A stretch of DNA of 11,858 nt from an uncultured Ruminococcus sp. GTDB lineage: Bacteria > Bacillota > Clostridia > Oscillospirales > Ruminococcaceae. This document shows, piece after piece, positions 6,493 through 11,858 of this stretch. Made by a program: the position numbers and the translations under genes. The notes under the pieces were generated by a model, which worked only from the letters and a program-made list of their open reading frames with translations, did no database searches and had not been told where the DNA came from. The stretch is taken from assembly GCA_937910385.1 (NCBI GenBank), contig CALEPT010000224.1, positions 1-11,858 on the forward strand, in the 5' to 3' direction. Within the stretch, counting starts at the first letter, position 1. Every line of letters starts with the position of its first letter.

Positions 6493-7227
6493 CTATCTCC
6501 TGTGCAGTGTTTCAGTTATGCTCCTGTGATGCAGTTCTCTCGGCTCGAAATGGATCACACTGTAAAACAGATGCATAACTGCCCCTGCGCCGAGGACAGA
6601 AATGAGTGTACCGATTCCGACAGTGCCACCGAGCATCCAGCCGATCAGTGCCACTACTGCCCACAGCAGTATCTCAACAATGCCTATCGGTATTTTCGGC
6701 AGCCGTTTTCCGATAGCGATCAGCAGACCGTCCTTCGGACCGCAGCCTTGTTCTGCGGACATATACACAAACATTCCGAGCGCAATAAATAAGAATCCGA
6801 ACAGCATAAAAGATATATTCAAGCCTATATTTCGACTCCTCAAATTTGCGGAGTCGGATAAAAATAACTGTGTCAGATTTCCCGTTATAACCGCGTCAAG
6901 CAGTGTTGCAATGCCAATGCGCTCATGCAGGATTAACTGTATAATGATCGCTATGAGGGATATCGCCGCCATTGCACCGCCGTAACTCAGCGGCGTATGC
7001 AGAGATATCCCCACAGCAAGACAGTCCCACGGCGCAAGCCCAATATTGGCATAGATCGTCAGATATACGCCGAAAGAATAAATGGCAAGTCCGAGCAGTA
7101 TTTTCAGAAATTGCCGCGCTATGATATCCGCACCTTTATGAGATGTTTTACCTGATATATCCGGCTTTTCATGCTCAAAAGGCATCCATTTGCGCTTGTG
7201 TTGCCTTGATCGGATAGTTATATTCAT
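6493..7227 (-). CDS. YczE/YyaS/YitT-like multi-pass membrane protein
   Basis: The protein has 244 residues from the start chosen. A basic, polar N-terminus of about 35 residues precedes five or six hydrophobic helices. GLAPWDCLAVG after the first helix and GCGPKDGLLIA in the second half are a repeated G-x-x-P-x-D pattern, typical of YczE/YyaS/YitT membrane proteins, whose transport or other function is not established. It is not a recognised phage structural protein, yet it lies on the late strand between the tail chaperones and the tape measure gene. The start is uncertain. ATG at 7227 has a weak AAGAG six bases upstream and overlaps the chaperone extension by 53 bases; ATG at 7185 overlaps by 11 bases but has no ribosome site; TTG at 7281 is less likely. 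No promoter of its own is evident. It ends two bases from the convergent small gene. Confidence 0.75.
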   Translation of the reverse strand: MNITIRSRQHKRKWMPFEHEKPDISGKTSHKGADIIARQFLKILLGLAIYSFGVYLTIYANIGLAPWDCLAVGISLHTPLSYGGAMAAISLIAIIIQLILHERIGIATLLDAVITGNLTQLFLSDSANLRSRNIGLNISFMLFGFLFIALGMFVYMSAEQGCGPKDGLLIAIGKRLPKIPIGIVEILLWAVVALIGWMLGGTVGIGTLISVLGAGAVMHLFYSVIHFEPRELHHRSITETLHRR

Positions 7228-7402
7228 CGTTATCTCTTTCAATAAACATGTCATTGACCATCCCGATAGTGAGCAGATCAAGGTCGGATAAACTCAGCCC
7301 GATCTGCACACATCGGAGAAGGAACAATGGCGTTGTCATCTCGCGGTCAATTGGGCGAGACTTTTTTTTGACTCTGCCTGCGTCTCCAGATTCATGCCCC
7401 AA
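7175..7402 (-). CDS. Frameshift extension of the tail assembly chaperone (GT-type)
   Basis: This frame is -1 relative to the chaperone gene and overlaps its end. It has no convincing start of its own and should be made by a -1 slip on the A8 run at 7369-7362, giving a fused protein of about 180 residues (118 from the first frame, then 62 starting KSRPIDREM). The part after the slip contains LSLSDLDLLTIGMVNDM and ends in YPIKATQAQMDAF. That pattern is common in the second chaperone protein of Firmicute siphophages, whose last residues read like ATQADFD.F. In lambda the corresponding G and GT proteins bind tape measure and tail tube proteins during assembly but are not in the virion. The gene directly before the tape measure module is the expected place. 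Confidence 0.8.
   Translation of the reverse strand: MGHESGDAGRVKKKSRPIDREMTTPLFLLRCVQIGLSLSDLDLLTIGMVNDMFIERDNDEYNYPIKATQAQMDAF
7336..7371 (-). promoter_or_regulatory. Programmed -1 frameshift site of the tail chaperone gene
   Basis: On the minus strand the chaperone frame reads TCA AAA AAA AGT, so an A AAA AAA heptamer lies in the correct phase for a -1 slip. The A8 run is at 7369-7362. TCTCGC (7360-7355) and GCGAGA (7344-7339) can form a six-pair stem with a ten-base loop that begins two bases after the heptamer, closer than usual. The zero-frame stop TGA (7338-7336) follows at once. After the slip the frame stays open to 7175. Confidence 0.8.
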
Positions 7403-7716
7403 AGCTCAAAAAGCTGCGGCAGGATCTGATAAATAGAGAACACGTTAAACTGTTCGAGCCAATCATCGGGGCTGTCGGGAACGCCCTCCGGATCAGCGTG
7501 CTTCGCCATAACCCAACTTATCTGCTCGAACACCTCAAGGCTCTCGATATTGAGTCCGGAATCTTGCTCGTCACTTTCGTCAACGGAATTCTTCAATGCA
7601 GCGAAATCCTTGAAAATGTCCTTACGGAACTTGGCACGATACAAGCGCGGTACGGTGGCACTCGCCTTGAAGGGAACGTCGATACCATCAATTGTGATTG
7701 TTTTCGTAATTGCCAT
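7336..7716 (-). CDS. Phage tail assembly chaperone (G-type)
   Basis: The protein has 126 residues and starts MAITKTITIDGIDVPFKASA, followed by RLYRAKFRKDIF and an acidic, helical C-terminal half with DSPDDWLEQF. This pattern is typical of the small chaperone of Firmicute siphophages that holds the tape measure and major tail proteins before assembly. GGAGG at 7726-7722 gives a clear ribosome site five bases before the ATG. The gene lies between the major tail protein and the tape measure protein, as the role requires, although a homing endonuclease and a membrane protein gene have been placed on either side. Ribosomes that slip at the A8 run near the end make the longer product described in the extension entry. 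The identification rests on context and sequence pattern. Confidence 0.8.
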   Translation of the reverse strand: MAITKTITIDGIDVPFKASATVPRLYRAKFRKDIFKDFAALKNSVDESDEQDSGLNIESLEVFEQISWVMAKHADPEGVPDSPDDWLEQFNVFSIYQILPQLFELWGMNLETQAESKKSLAQLTAR

Positions 7717-7719
7717 ATT

Positions 7720-7728
7720 CTCCTCCTA
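7720..7728 (-). promoter_or_regulatory. Chaperone ribosome site sharing bases with the HNH stop codon
   Basis: The minus strand reads TAGGAGGAG and then AAT ATG. TAG ends the HNH gene, and the overlapping GGAGG is the ribosome site of the tail chaperone. The join is as tight as possible without destroying either gene. Confidence 0.75.
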
Positions 7729-8403
7729 TTTCCGACAGCTCTGCTCTGTGCTGTCTTTCGGGAAATTTACTCTTGCATATTCTCCGTGATACTCTCGTGC
7801 AGCATCGTCATAGGCGTGCGCCGCTTCCTCCGGAGTAAGGAATAAACCCAGATACTTGTTTTTATTCTCTACAAAAATGTCAGCCCTGTACTTACCCTCT
7901 TTATGCCGGCTTACACCCTTGTATCCGCACTTGTTGTGCTTCCGTACATTCTCATTATGAGAATTTTGCTTTGGAGTAGCTATACGAAGATTGCATCTCC
8001 GATTATCAAGTGGGTTTCGATTAATGTGATCTACAAACAGTCCTTTATCACATTTCATAATGATACGCGACAATAGTATCGTAGAGTTTCCTATATTGGT
8101 CTTGGGATAGCCACTACTGCTTATATACCAGTGATGTTGAGATACTACATCATAATCTTCCAAGCTGAAAATGAATGTCCTGCCATCCGAACATACATAA
8201 CGGCAGTAATCACATTCACGAACAATCTTCCAACAGTTCATACAGCGTTTTACATTACCTCCGATGAGATTGTCCCTGAAAACCTCTACGGTATTTCCGC
8301 AGTCACACTTACAGAGATACTTGTGATGACGATTGACTTTTCTACTATACGCGACCACTTCAAGTTTACCGTATCTTTTACCGACGATATCATTAAAATC
8401 CAT
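7726..8403 (-). CDS. HNH homing endonuclease with C-terminal AP2 DNA-binding domain
   Basis: The protein has 225 residues. Residues 8-57 hold a small cysteine motif (C31, C33, C35, C54, C57) like the N-terminal zinc-binding part of many phage HNH enzymes. Residues 110-150 are the HNH_3-type nuclease: D125-H126-I-N128, then D133-N-R and N138-L-R, with N147 and H149-N150. Residues 159-215 are an AP2 domain (GYKGVSRHKEGKYRADI, then LGLFLTPEEAAHAYD). Such free-standing enzymes cut DNA lacking their gene and spread by repair copying; they have no role in tail building. It is placed between the major tail and chaperone genes, after a hairpin. AAGGTGG at 8417-8411 is seven bases before the ATG. Its TAG stop (7728-7726) shares bases with the ribosome site of the chaperone, so translation downstream is preserved. 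All key residues seem intact. Confidence 0.93.
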   Translation of the reverse strand: MDFNDIVGKRYGKLEVVAYSRKVNRHHKYLCKCDCGNTVEVFRDNLIGGNVKRCMNCWKIVRECDYCRYVCSDGRTFIFSLEDYDVVSQHHWYISSSGYPKTNIGNSTILLSRIIMKCDKGLFVDHINRNPLDNRRCNLRIATPKQNSHNENVRKHNKCGYKGVSRHKEGKYRADIFVENKNKYLGLFLTPEEAAHAYDDAAREYHGEYARVNFPKDSTEQSCRK

Positions 8404-8417
8404 GTCATCACCACCTT

Positions 8418-8444
8418 AAAAGGGAAAGCCGGGTCGCCCCGGCT
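8418..8444 (-). terminator. Hairpin with weak U-run after the major tail protein gene
   Basis: On the minus strand AGCCGGG and CCCGGCT (8444-8438 and 8433-8427) form a perfect seven-pair stem closed by GCGA, a stable GNRA-type tetraloop. TTTCCCTTTT follows. The U-run is interrupted, so this is a partial terminator at best. It lies 24 bases after the major tail stop and before the HNH gene. It may trim transcription or protect the abundant upstream mRNA from 3' decay. Confidence 0.6.
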
Positions 8445-8468
8445 CATGTGCCTATTATCCGTTTTCTC

Positions 8469-9101
8469 TTACTTACTTGTAGATGTGCTTGCAGTGGTGC
8501 TTGCGGAACGGGTGCTGGTGCTGTTGGTGGTCGCTGCCGTGGGGATATACACTGCATTGTACCAGTTGTTGTAGGTGGTCTCATCCGTGGACTCGCAGGT
8601 CTTGGACTTCACCAGACCGTCCGGCAGCGCCGTTGCCTTCAGCGAGAGCGTCTCCGTCTTGACCTCAGTGGACTCCTCCGTAGTGGAGCTTTCCGTTGCA
8701 GGGCGGGATGCCGAGCAGCAGTACAGCACATGACGGATGTGGTTCTTGTCGCCGTTGAACTCGAAGAGAAGTGCAAACTGCGAGGTTTCGGCATCGTTGC
8801 GCTCCACAAGGACACCCTTGCTGTCGAGCTGCTCGCCGAGGATCGCCGTTGCAAAATCGGTGGTGATGAGTGCAACTTCGAGGTCACCCTCATAGCCCGC
8901 GTTGTTGTTGATGACGTAGTAAACGCCGTTATCGGCAAAAAAATTCTCGTTCTCGCCGTTGGCATCGATAGAAAGCGATACCGCACCGGGCAGGCGCACC
9001 GGCGTTGCGAAGGTCGGCACGCCCTCATCGCTCCATGCCGTGATCTTCGCATAATGGACTTTGTTCAGACCGAACTTGACCTTGTTTTTCTGAAGTGCCA
9101 T
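8469..9101 (-). CDS. Phage major tail protein (phi13 family, tail tube)
   Basis: The protein has 210 residues and forms the tail tube around the tape measure protein. It starts MALQKNKVKFGLNKVHYAKI, followed by TPVRLPGAVSLSIDANGE, NGVYYVINNNAGYEGDLEVALI and a segment on NDAETSQFALLFEFNG. This order is typical of the phi13-type major tail proteins of Firmicute siphophages. The last 20 residues are almost only Ser, Thr and Ala with a few Asn, Arg and Lys, a low-complexity tail beyond the tube fold that may be exposed on the surface. GGAGG at 9113-9109 is seven bases before the ATG. The gene follows the probable tail terminator by two bases and is followed by a hairpin, fitting a protein needed in many copies. 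Confidence 0.9.
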   Translation of the reverse strand: MALQKNKVKFGLNKVHYAKITAWSDEGVPTFATPVRLPGAVSLSIDANGENENFFADNGVYYVINNNAGYEGDLEVALITTDFATAILGEQLDSKGVLVERNDAETSQFALLFEFNGDKNHIRHVLYCCSASRPATESSTTEESTEVKTETLSLKATALPDGLVKSKTCESTDETTYNNWYNAVYIPTAATTNSTSTRSASTTASTSTSK

Positions 9102-9103
9102 AG

Positions 9104-9421
9104 TTATACCTCCATGATATACAGTACTTCATAGAGCTTTTCAGACTCTATCCATACCTCAGATTTTGTGTAGTAGATGTTGTGCTGGAGTAATACCTCC
9201 TCCACACGCTGTTCCGCATCCGGCGATTTTTCATCCGTGTAAAGCTCAATGTGCAGCTCTTTGAAGCTGTGATACATCAGGTTATCCGCAGAAAAAGTAT
9301 CTTCGCCGGGAGACAGGAATAATGTGAACGGAGGATCAGGGCTTTCACCCTCTGCAAAGTGATGATAGGCAAAGGGCAAGCCGATCTCCTGCATCATCTC
9401 GTTAATTTCTTCGTAGGTCAC
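9104..9421 (-). CDS. Probable tail terminator / tail completion protein
   Basis: The protein has 105 residues and no catalytic motif. It begins MTYEEINEMMQEIGLPFAYH, then DPPFTLFLSPGEDTFSADN and a helix-strand region ending with LYEVLYIMEV. Proteins of this size and pattern at this place, between the gp10-like gene and the major tail gene, are common in Firmicute siphophages and are usually assigned to tail termination or head-tail joining; the function is inferred from context. The start is GTG at 9421, with AAGGAG five bases upstream. GTGA makes a four-base overlap with the stop of the gp10-like gene, so translation is coupled. Confidence 0.65.
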   Translation of the reverse strand: MTYEEINEMMQEIGLPFAYHHFAEGESPDPPFTLFLSPGEDTFSADNLMYHSFKELHIELYTDEKSPDAEQRVEEVLLQHNIYYTKSEVWIESEKLYEVLYIMEV

Positions 9422-9786
9422 GATAACTCCTTTTTGATGAGCGTTTCAAGCATATCCGCACCGTGTTCCTCGGCAGGAGCGATATGCGGAATTGCCACCA
9501 CACGACCGCCGCCCCTTTTCGCATGACCGTGCTCCAGCAGATGCGCGATCTGATAGCGGTTCTTGGAATGCACCGTCATTTCAAGCGTATGGCTGTTTTC
9601 CTTCATCTTTTTGGCAGCCCAGCTCTTTTTGTAGCGTCCGGATCTCACAGGGGCGTTTTCGGAGATCTCATTCTTGACGGCGGTTGCTGTCTTTCTCACA
9701 GCCTTTTTCATCGCTGTGTCCGCAAGCTCCGCATATTCCGTCAAGCCCTTCATGACCTCCGATGCAAGATCGTCAATAGATGTCAT
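9418..9786 (-). CDS. HK97 gp10-like head-tail (neck) protein
   Basis: The protein has 122 residues from the chosen start. It shows the HK97 gp10 pattern: an N-terminal helix, a long basic helix (KKAVRKTATAVKNEISENAP), then VRSGRYKKSW and YQIAHLLEHGHAKRGGGRV followed by IPHIAPA and a C-terminal helix. Members of this family act at the neck, where completed heads and tails join. ATG at 9786 is preferred because AGGTG lies six bases upstream, inside the end of the preceding gene; the frame could also begin at GTG 9813. The gene overlaps the head closure gene by 14 bases and the next gene by four bases. Family call is strong; the exact role is less certain. Confidence 0.88.
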   Translation of the reverse strand: MTSIDDLASEVMKGLTEYAELADTAMKKAVRKTATAVKNEISENAPVRSGRYKKSWAAKKMKENSHTLEMTVHSKNRYQIAHLLEHGHAKRGGGRVVAIPHIAPAEEHGADMLETLIKKELS

Positions 9787-10138
9787 CCTTTGCACCTGCC
9801 TTTCTGGATTCACAGATCAGCTTCATATAGTCCTGCGTGCTGTAATTCGGCACAATGCCCTTGATATCATAATCCAGACCGTCAAAGCGGATCTTGTACA
9901 CAGTCGATGCCATGCGCTTGGTCTGCGGAGTCTGCCGGATGATGACCTCGATTTTTTGTATTTCCCGTGTCACACCGGTGTTTGTCTCCTCTGATGCCGA
10001 ACCCTGCGTATTGCCAACAGTCACAGAAGCCCAGAGGGAGAACACCTCCTCCCATTGAGCCTTGTGATTGCCGATAGCATCCTTTTTGACATGGTTTTCA
10101 AGGACGGCGATCCGCTGATTCAGTTTCCCGATCTCCAT
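9773..10138 (-). CDS. Phage head closure protein (SPP1 gp16-like head-tail adaptor)
   Basis: The protein has 121 residues. It starts MEIGKLNQRIAVLENHVKKD and contains WEEVFSLWASVTV, then a beta-rich part with IEVIIRQTPQTKRM and YKIRFDGLDYDIKGI. This is the usual order in the head-tail adaptor family that includes SPP1 gp16. Such proteins form a ring under the connector and close the head channel after packaging. The position after the connector gene is standard. ATG at 10138 shares one base with the TGA of the connector gene (TGATG), so the ribosome probably restarts there. The C-terminal end overlaps the start of the gp10-like gene. Confidence 0.88.
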   Translation of the reverse strand: MEIGKLNQRIAVLENHVKKDAIGNHKAQWEEVFSLWASVTVGNTQGSASEETNTGVTREIQKIEVIIRQTPQTKRMASTVYKIRFDGLDYDIKGIVPNYSTQDYMKLICESRKAGAKDDIY

Positions 10139-10416
10139 CAGACGATGCCCTCCCTCTGTGCGAACAACAGCGCCCTGAGTGTCAGCGTCAGTGCATGGTA
10201 GTCAGCAGTATTGCGGTTTTCATAGAGGTACGAAACAGTATACAGCATAGCCTGCCGGGAGGTTTCCTCATTTTCCGCGAGCTGCTTTTCATTCATGCGT
10301 CCCACATCCATCACGAGCCGCTGCGCCGTATCGATCAGAGTAAGGATGAGCTTGTCATCCTCACAGTGGTCTACACGGAGATAGTTTTTTGTTTCAGGCA
10401 GTGAGATCAGATTCAC
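10138..10416 (-). CDS. Phage gp6-like head-tail connector protein
   Basis: The protein has 92 residues and is mostly helical. The start MNLISLPETKNYLRVDHCED, followed by DDKLILTLIDTAQRLV and a helix with SYLYENRN, matches the HK97 gp6 / DNA-packaging connector family. It forms the ring attached to the portal that continues the DNA channel. The start is GTG at 10416 with GGAGGG seven bases upstream; the usual family opening, S-L-x-E-x-K-x-Y-L-R-V-D, follows directly, which supports this start. It comes 18 bases after the major capsid gene, as usual in HK97-type head modules. Confidence 0.9.
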   Translation of the reverse strand: MNLISLPETKNYLRVDHCEDDKLILTLIDTAQRLVMDVGRMNEKQLAENEETSRQAMLYTVSYLYENRNTADYHALTLTLRALLFAQREGIV

Positions 10417-10434
10417 TTATCCGCCCTCCGATCA

Positions 10435-11700
10435 TCAGCCGTTGCCGCCGGTCGTTCCGCCGCCAGTTGTTCCGCCGCCGGTTGTGGTCTTATTGCCTGC
10501 CATCTTGAGAACCTTGACGGACTCCGGCAGGATCAGACGGCCGTCCACACGCTGTGTGGTGAGGAAGCCGACCTGATCGGTGCGGGCATACAGCTCGTTC
10601 AGACGGCGGAAGGTTCTCGCCTGACGGTCAGCCACCCAGTAATTCTTCATGTCACCGAAGAGGAGAACACGCTCACCCTTTGCAACAGCCGGCATGAAGG
10701 TGCTGGTGCGGATCGGTCTGCCGAGGATGGTGTCAGGCTTTGCGATGTCGAGCGAAGGCTTCCAAATATAGTTCCCGTTGTTATCCTTGATCTTCATGAG
10801 CTGAAGCAGCAGAGTCTCGTTGCAGATGAACTGTGCATTGCGGCGGTAGGGAGACTTGAGGCTGTAGTAGAGGTCGAAGATGTCATCAAAAGACACAGCG
10901 GTCTGAGAGGACGAGGTGGCACCCAGCTCTGCACCGCCGGTCTCATCGAGGATACCGAGGGGCTTCTTGTCGCCATCGCCAGTGAAGAACGCACGCTCCT
11001 CCGCATTGCCCATTGCCACGCCGAAGCGTGCAGCGATATAGCTTGCGAGGTCGAAGGCGGAATCGTGAAGCAGTTCGTTCGAGATCTTGATCATCGTACC
11101 CAGCTTGTAGGCAGACAGCGTAGTCTGACCGAATCTGGTGTCGGTCTCAGGGATCTCCTCGCCCTCATCGATCCACTGTGCCTCCATCGTATCGTTGGCG
11201 ATAGGGATCTTGCGGGTACCGGAATTGGTCTTGATAACCGTTGCCATCTGGCGGAAGATGTTGTTCTCCTCCAGTGCCTGAATCAGTCTGCGCTCGAACT
11301 CGTCCGGGACGGTGTAGCCGCCCTCGGTGTCCTCACCGATATTCAGGGCATTGCGGACTGCAAACTGGTCGCCCTTATTGCGGATCATATCCCAGAAAGC
11401 ATTTTTATACTCATCGGATGCAGTACCCTCTGCCTTCGGCTGAGACTGACCTGCCTGTGCGCCGGGGGCGTTGGTGACGGGCTTGCTGGTCGGTGCGGAC
11501 AGCGCCGCATCGAGGGCTGCCTGCTGCTCAAGGCGCTCGATCTCTGCGCCGAGAGCCTGCACGTCAGCCGCCATCTTGTTGTACTGCTCGACTGCGGAAG
11601 CCTCCACGAGACCGTTCTCACCGCGATGCTTTTCGAGGAATGCCTTAGTCTGCTCCCACAGGGTATTGCGCTTGGTGCGAAGTTCCATGATCTTGCTCAT
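10435..11700 (-). CDS. Phage major capsid protein (HK97 family)
   Basis: The protein has 421 residues from the start chosen. Residues 1-62 form a coiled-coil delta-like scaffold domain and residues 63-95 a Pro/Ala/Ser/Gln-rich linker; both are probably removed by the prohead protease. The HK97 fold follows: TEGGYTVPDEFERRLIQALE near residues 125-143, then a domain with QWIDEGEEIPETDTRFG, KISNELLHDS and AFFTGDG, and a C-terminal part with GRPIRTSTFMPA and LLFGDMKNYWVADRQ. The start at 11700 is favoured because GGAG lies seven bases upstream; the frame is open to 11739. The last 18 residues are a Thr/Gly repeat (TTTGGGTTGGGTTGG), an unusual flexible extension. The gene follows the end of the probable protease gene by about 70 bases containing a hairpin. 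Confidence 0.96.
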   Translation of the reverse strand: MSKIMELRTKRNTLWEQTKAFLEKHRGENGLVEASAVEQYNKMAADVQALGAEIERLEQQAALDAALSAPTSKPVTNAPGAQAGQSQPKAEGTASDEYKNAFWDMIRNKGDQFAVRNALNIGEDTEGGYTVPDEFERRLIQALEENNIFRQMATVIKTNSGTRKIPIANDTMEAQWIDEGEEIPETDTRFGQTTLSAYKLGTMIKISNELLHDSAFDLASYIAARFGVAMGNAEERAFFTGDGDKKPLGILDETGGAELGATSSSQTAVSFDDIFDLYYSLKSPYRRNAQFICNETLLLQLMKIKDNNGNYIWKPSLDIAKPDTILGRPIRTSTFMPAVAKGERVLLFGDMKNYWVADRQARTFRRLNELYARTDQVGFLTTQRVDGRLILPESVKVLKMAGNKTTTGGGTTGGGTTGGNG

Positions 11701-11717
11701 ATCTTTTCTCCGTTTCT

Positions 11718-11733
11718 GCCGGGAATCCCCGGC
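11718..11733 (-). other. Hairpin just upstream of the major capsid ribosome site
   Basis: On the minus strand GCCGGG and CCCGGC form a perfect six-pair stem with a GATT loop. No U-run follows, so it is not an intrinsic terminator. It ends seven bases before the GGAG of the capsid gene. It could be a processing or 5'-stabilising element that separates capsid mRNA from the protease part, or it could be chance. Confidence 0.35.
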
Positions 11734-11769
11734 GGTCATAAAAATAACAGCGTGCTTCTGAGATGTTTC

Positions 11770-11858
11770 TTATCTCATGAAAGCAAGCTGTCGCTTCAGA
11801 ATCTCATACGGCATCGAGCCGTCTGCGGTTTTGCCGTCCATGCCGATCACAGGCATAT
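11770..11858 (-). CDS. C-terminal end of the upstream head gene, probably the prohead protease
   Basis: The frame is open from the right edge to a TAA at 11772-11770. The visible residues are MPVIGMDGKTADGSMPYEIL followed by KRQLAFMR. The gene before an HK97-type major capsid gene is normally the prohead protease (HK97 or ClpP type), and ends of the form SxPYEILKxQL fit such proteins. The catalytic part lies outside the window, so the call rests mainly on position. Confidence 0.5.
   Translation of the reverse strand, partial: MPVIGMDGKTADGSMPYEILKRQLAFMR

Noticed and set aside
7175..7281. TTG at 7281 as the start of the membrane protein
   Set aside because: It would overlap the chaperone extension by 107 bases with no clear ribosome site; ATG at 7227 or 7185 is more reasonable.
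8448..9134. Open frame of 228 codons on the plus strand
   Set aside because: Antisense to the major tail gene, which has a family match, a good ribosome site and fits the operon. The plus frame is rich in Cys, Arg and Gly and has no recognisable domain.

Overview
The window is part of the late (structural) module of an HK97-type siphovirus prophage or phage of an anaerobic Firmicute, most likely a gut Clostridium- or Ruminococcus-like host. This host guess rests on strong GGAGG-type ribosome binding sites, sigma-A-type promoters, the Firmicute-phage flavour of the proteins and a glycyl-radical-like small protein; no host gene is present to prove it.

The phage late genes all read on the minus strand, from right to left. 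In transcription order they are: the end of a gene that is probably the prohead protease (11858-11770), major capsid protein (11700-10435), gp6-like head-tail connector (10416-10138), head closure protein (10138-9773), HK97 gp10-like protein (9786-9418), probable tail terminator (9421-9104), phi13-family major tail protein (9101-8469), tail assembly chaperone with a -1 frameshift extension (7716-7336, extended to 7175), a 1625-residue tape measure protein (6066-1189) and the start of the distal tail protein (397 to the left edge). Starts and stops abut or overlap, as expected for one operon.

Four insertions break this standard order. A free-standing HNH/AP2 homing endonuclease gene (8403-7726) lies between major tail protein and chaperone. 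A YczE/YitT-like membrane protein gene (7227-6493) overlaps the end of the chaperone extension on the late strand. Two cassettes read on the opposite (plus) strand, one on each side of the tape measure gene. The first is a small protein with a class III ribonucleotide-reductase-like glycyl-radical motif (6224-6490). The second is an MNT/HEPN (MntA/HepT-like) toxin-antitoxin pair (486-1185). Each plus-strand cassette has its own near-consensus TTGACA-17-TATAAT-type promoter just upstream of the start of the next late gene, and each ends 2-3 bases from the stop of the convergent late gene. They look like lysogenic 'moron' cassettes that would be transcribed antisense to the late operon.

The most interesting signals are this symmetric antisense arrangement around the tape measure gene, the stand-alone glycyl-radical-like domain with a palindrome in its promoter and a hairpin at its predicted 5' end, and its pairing with a membrane protein. 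No tRNA, rRNA, CRISPR array, integrase or attachment site is visible.
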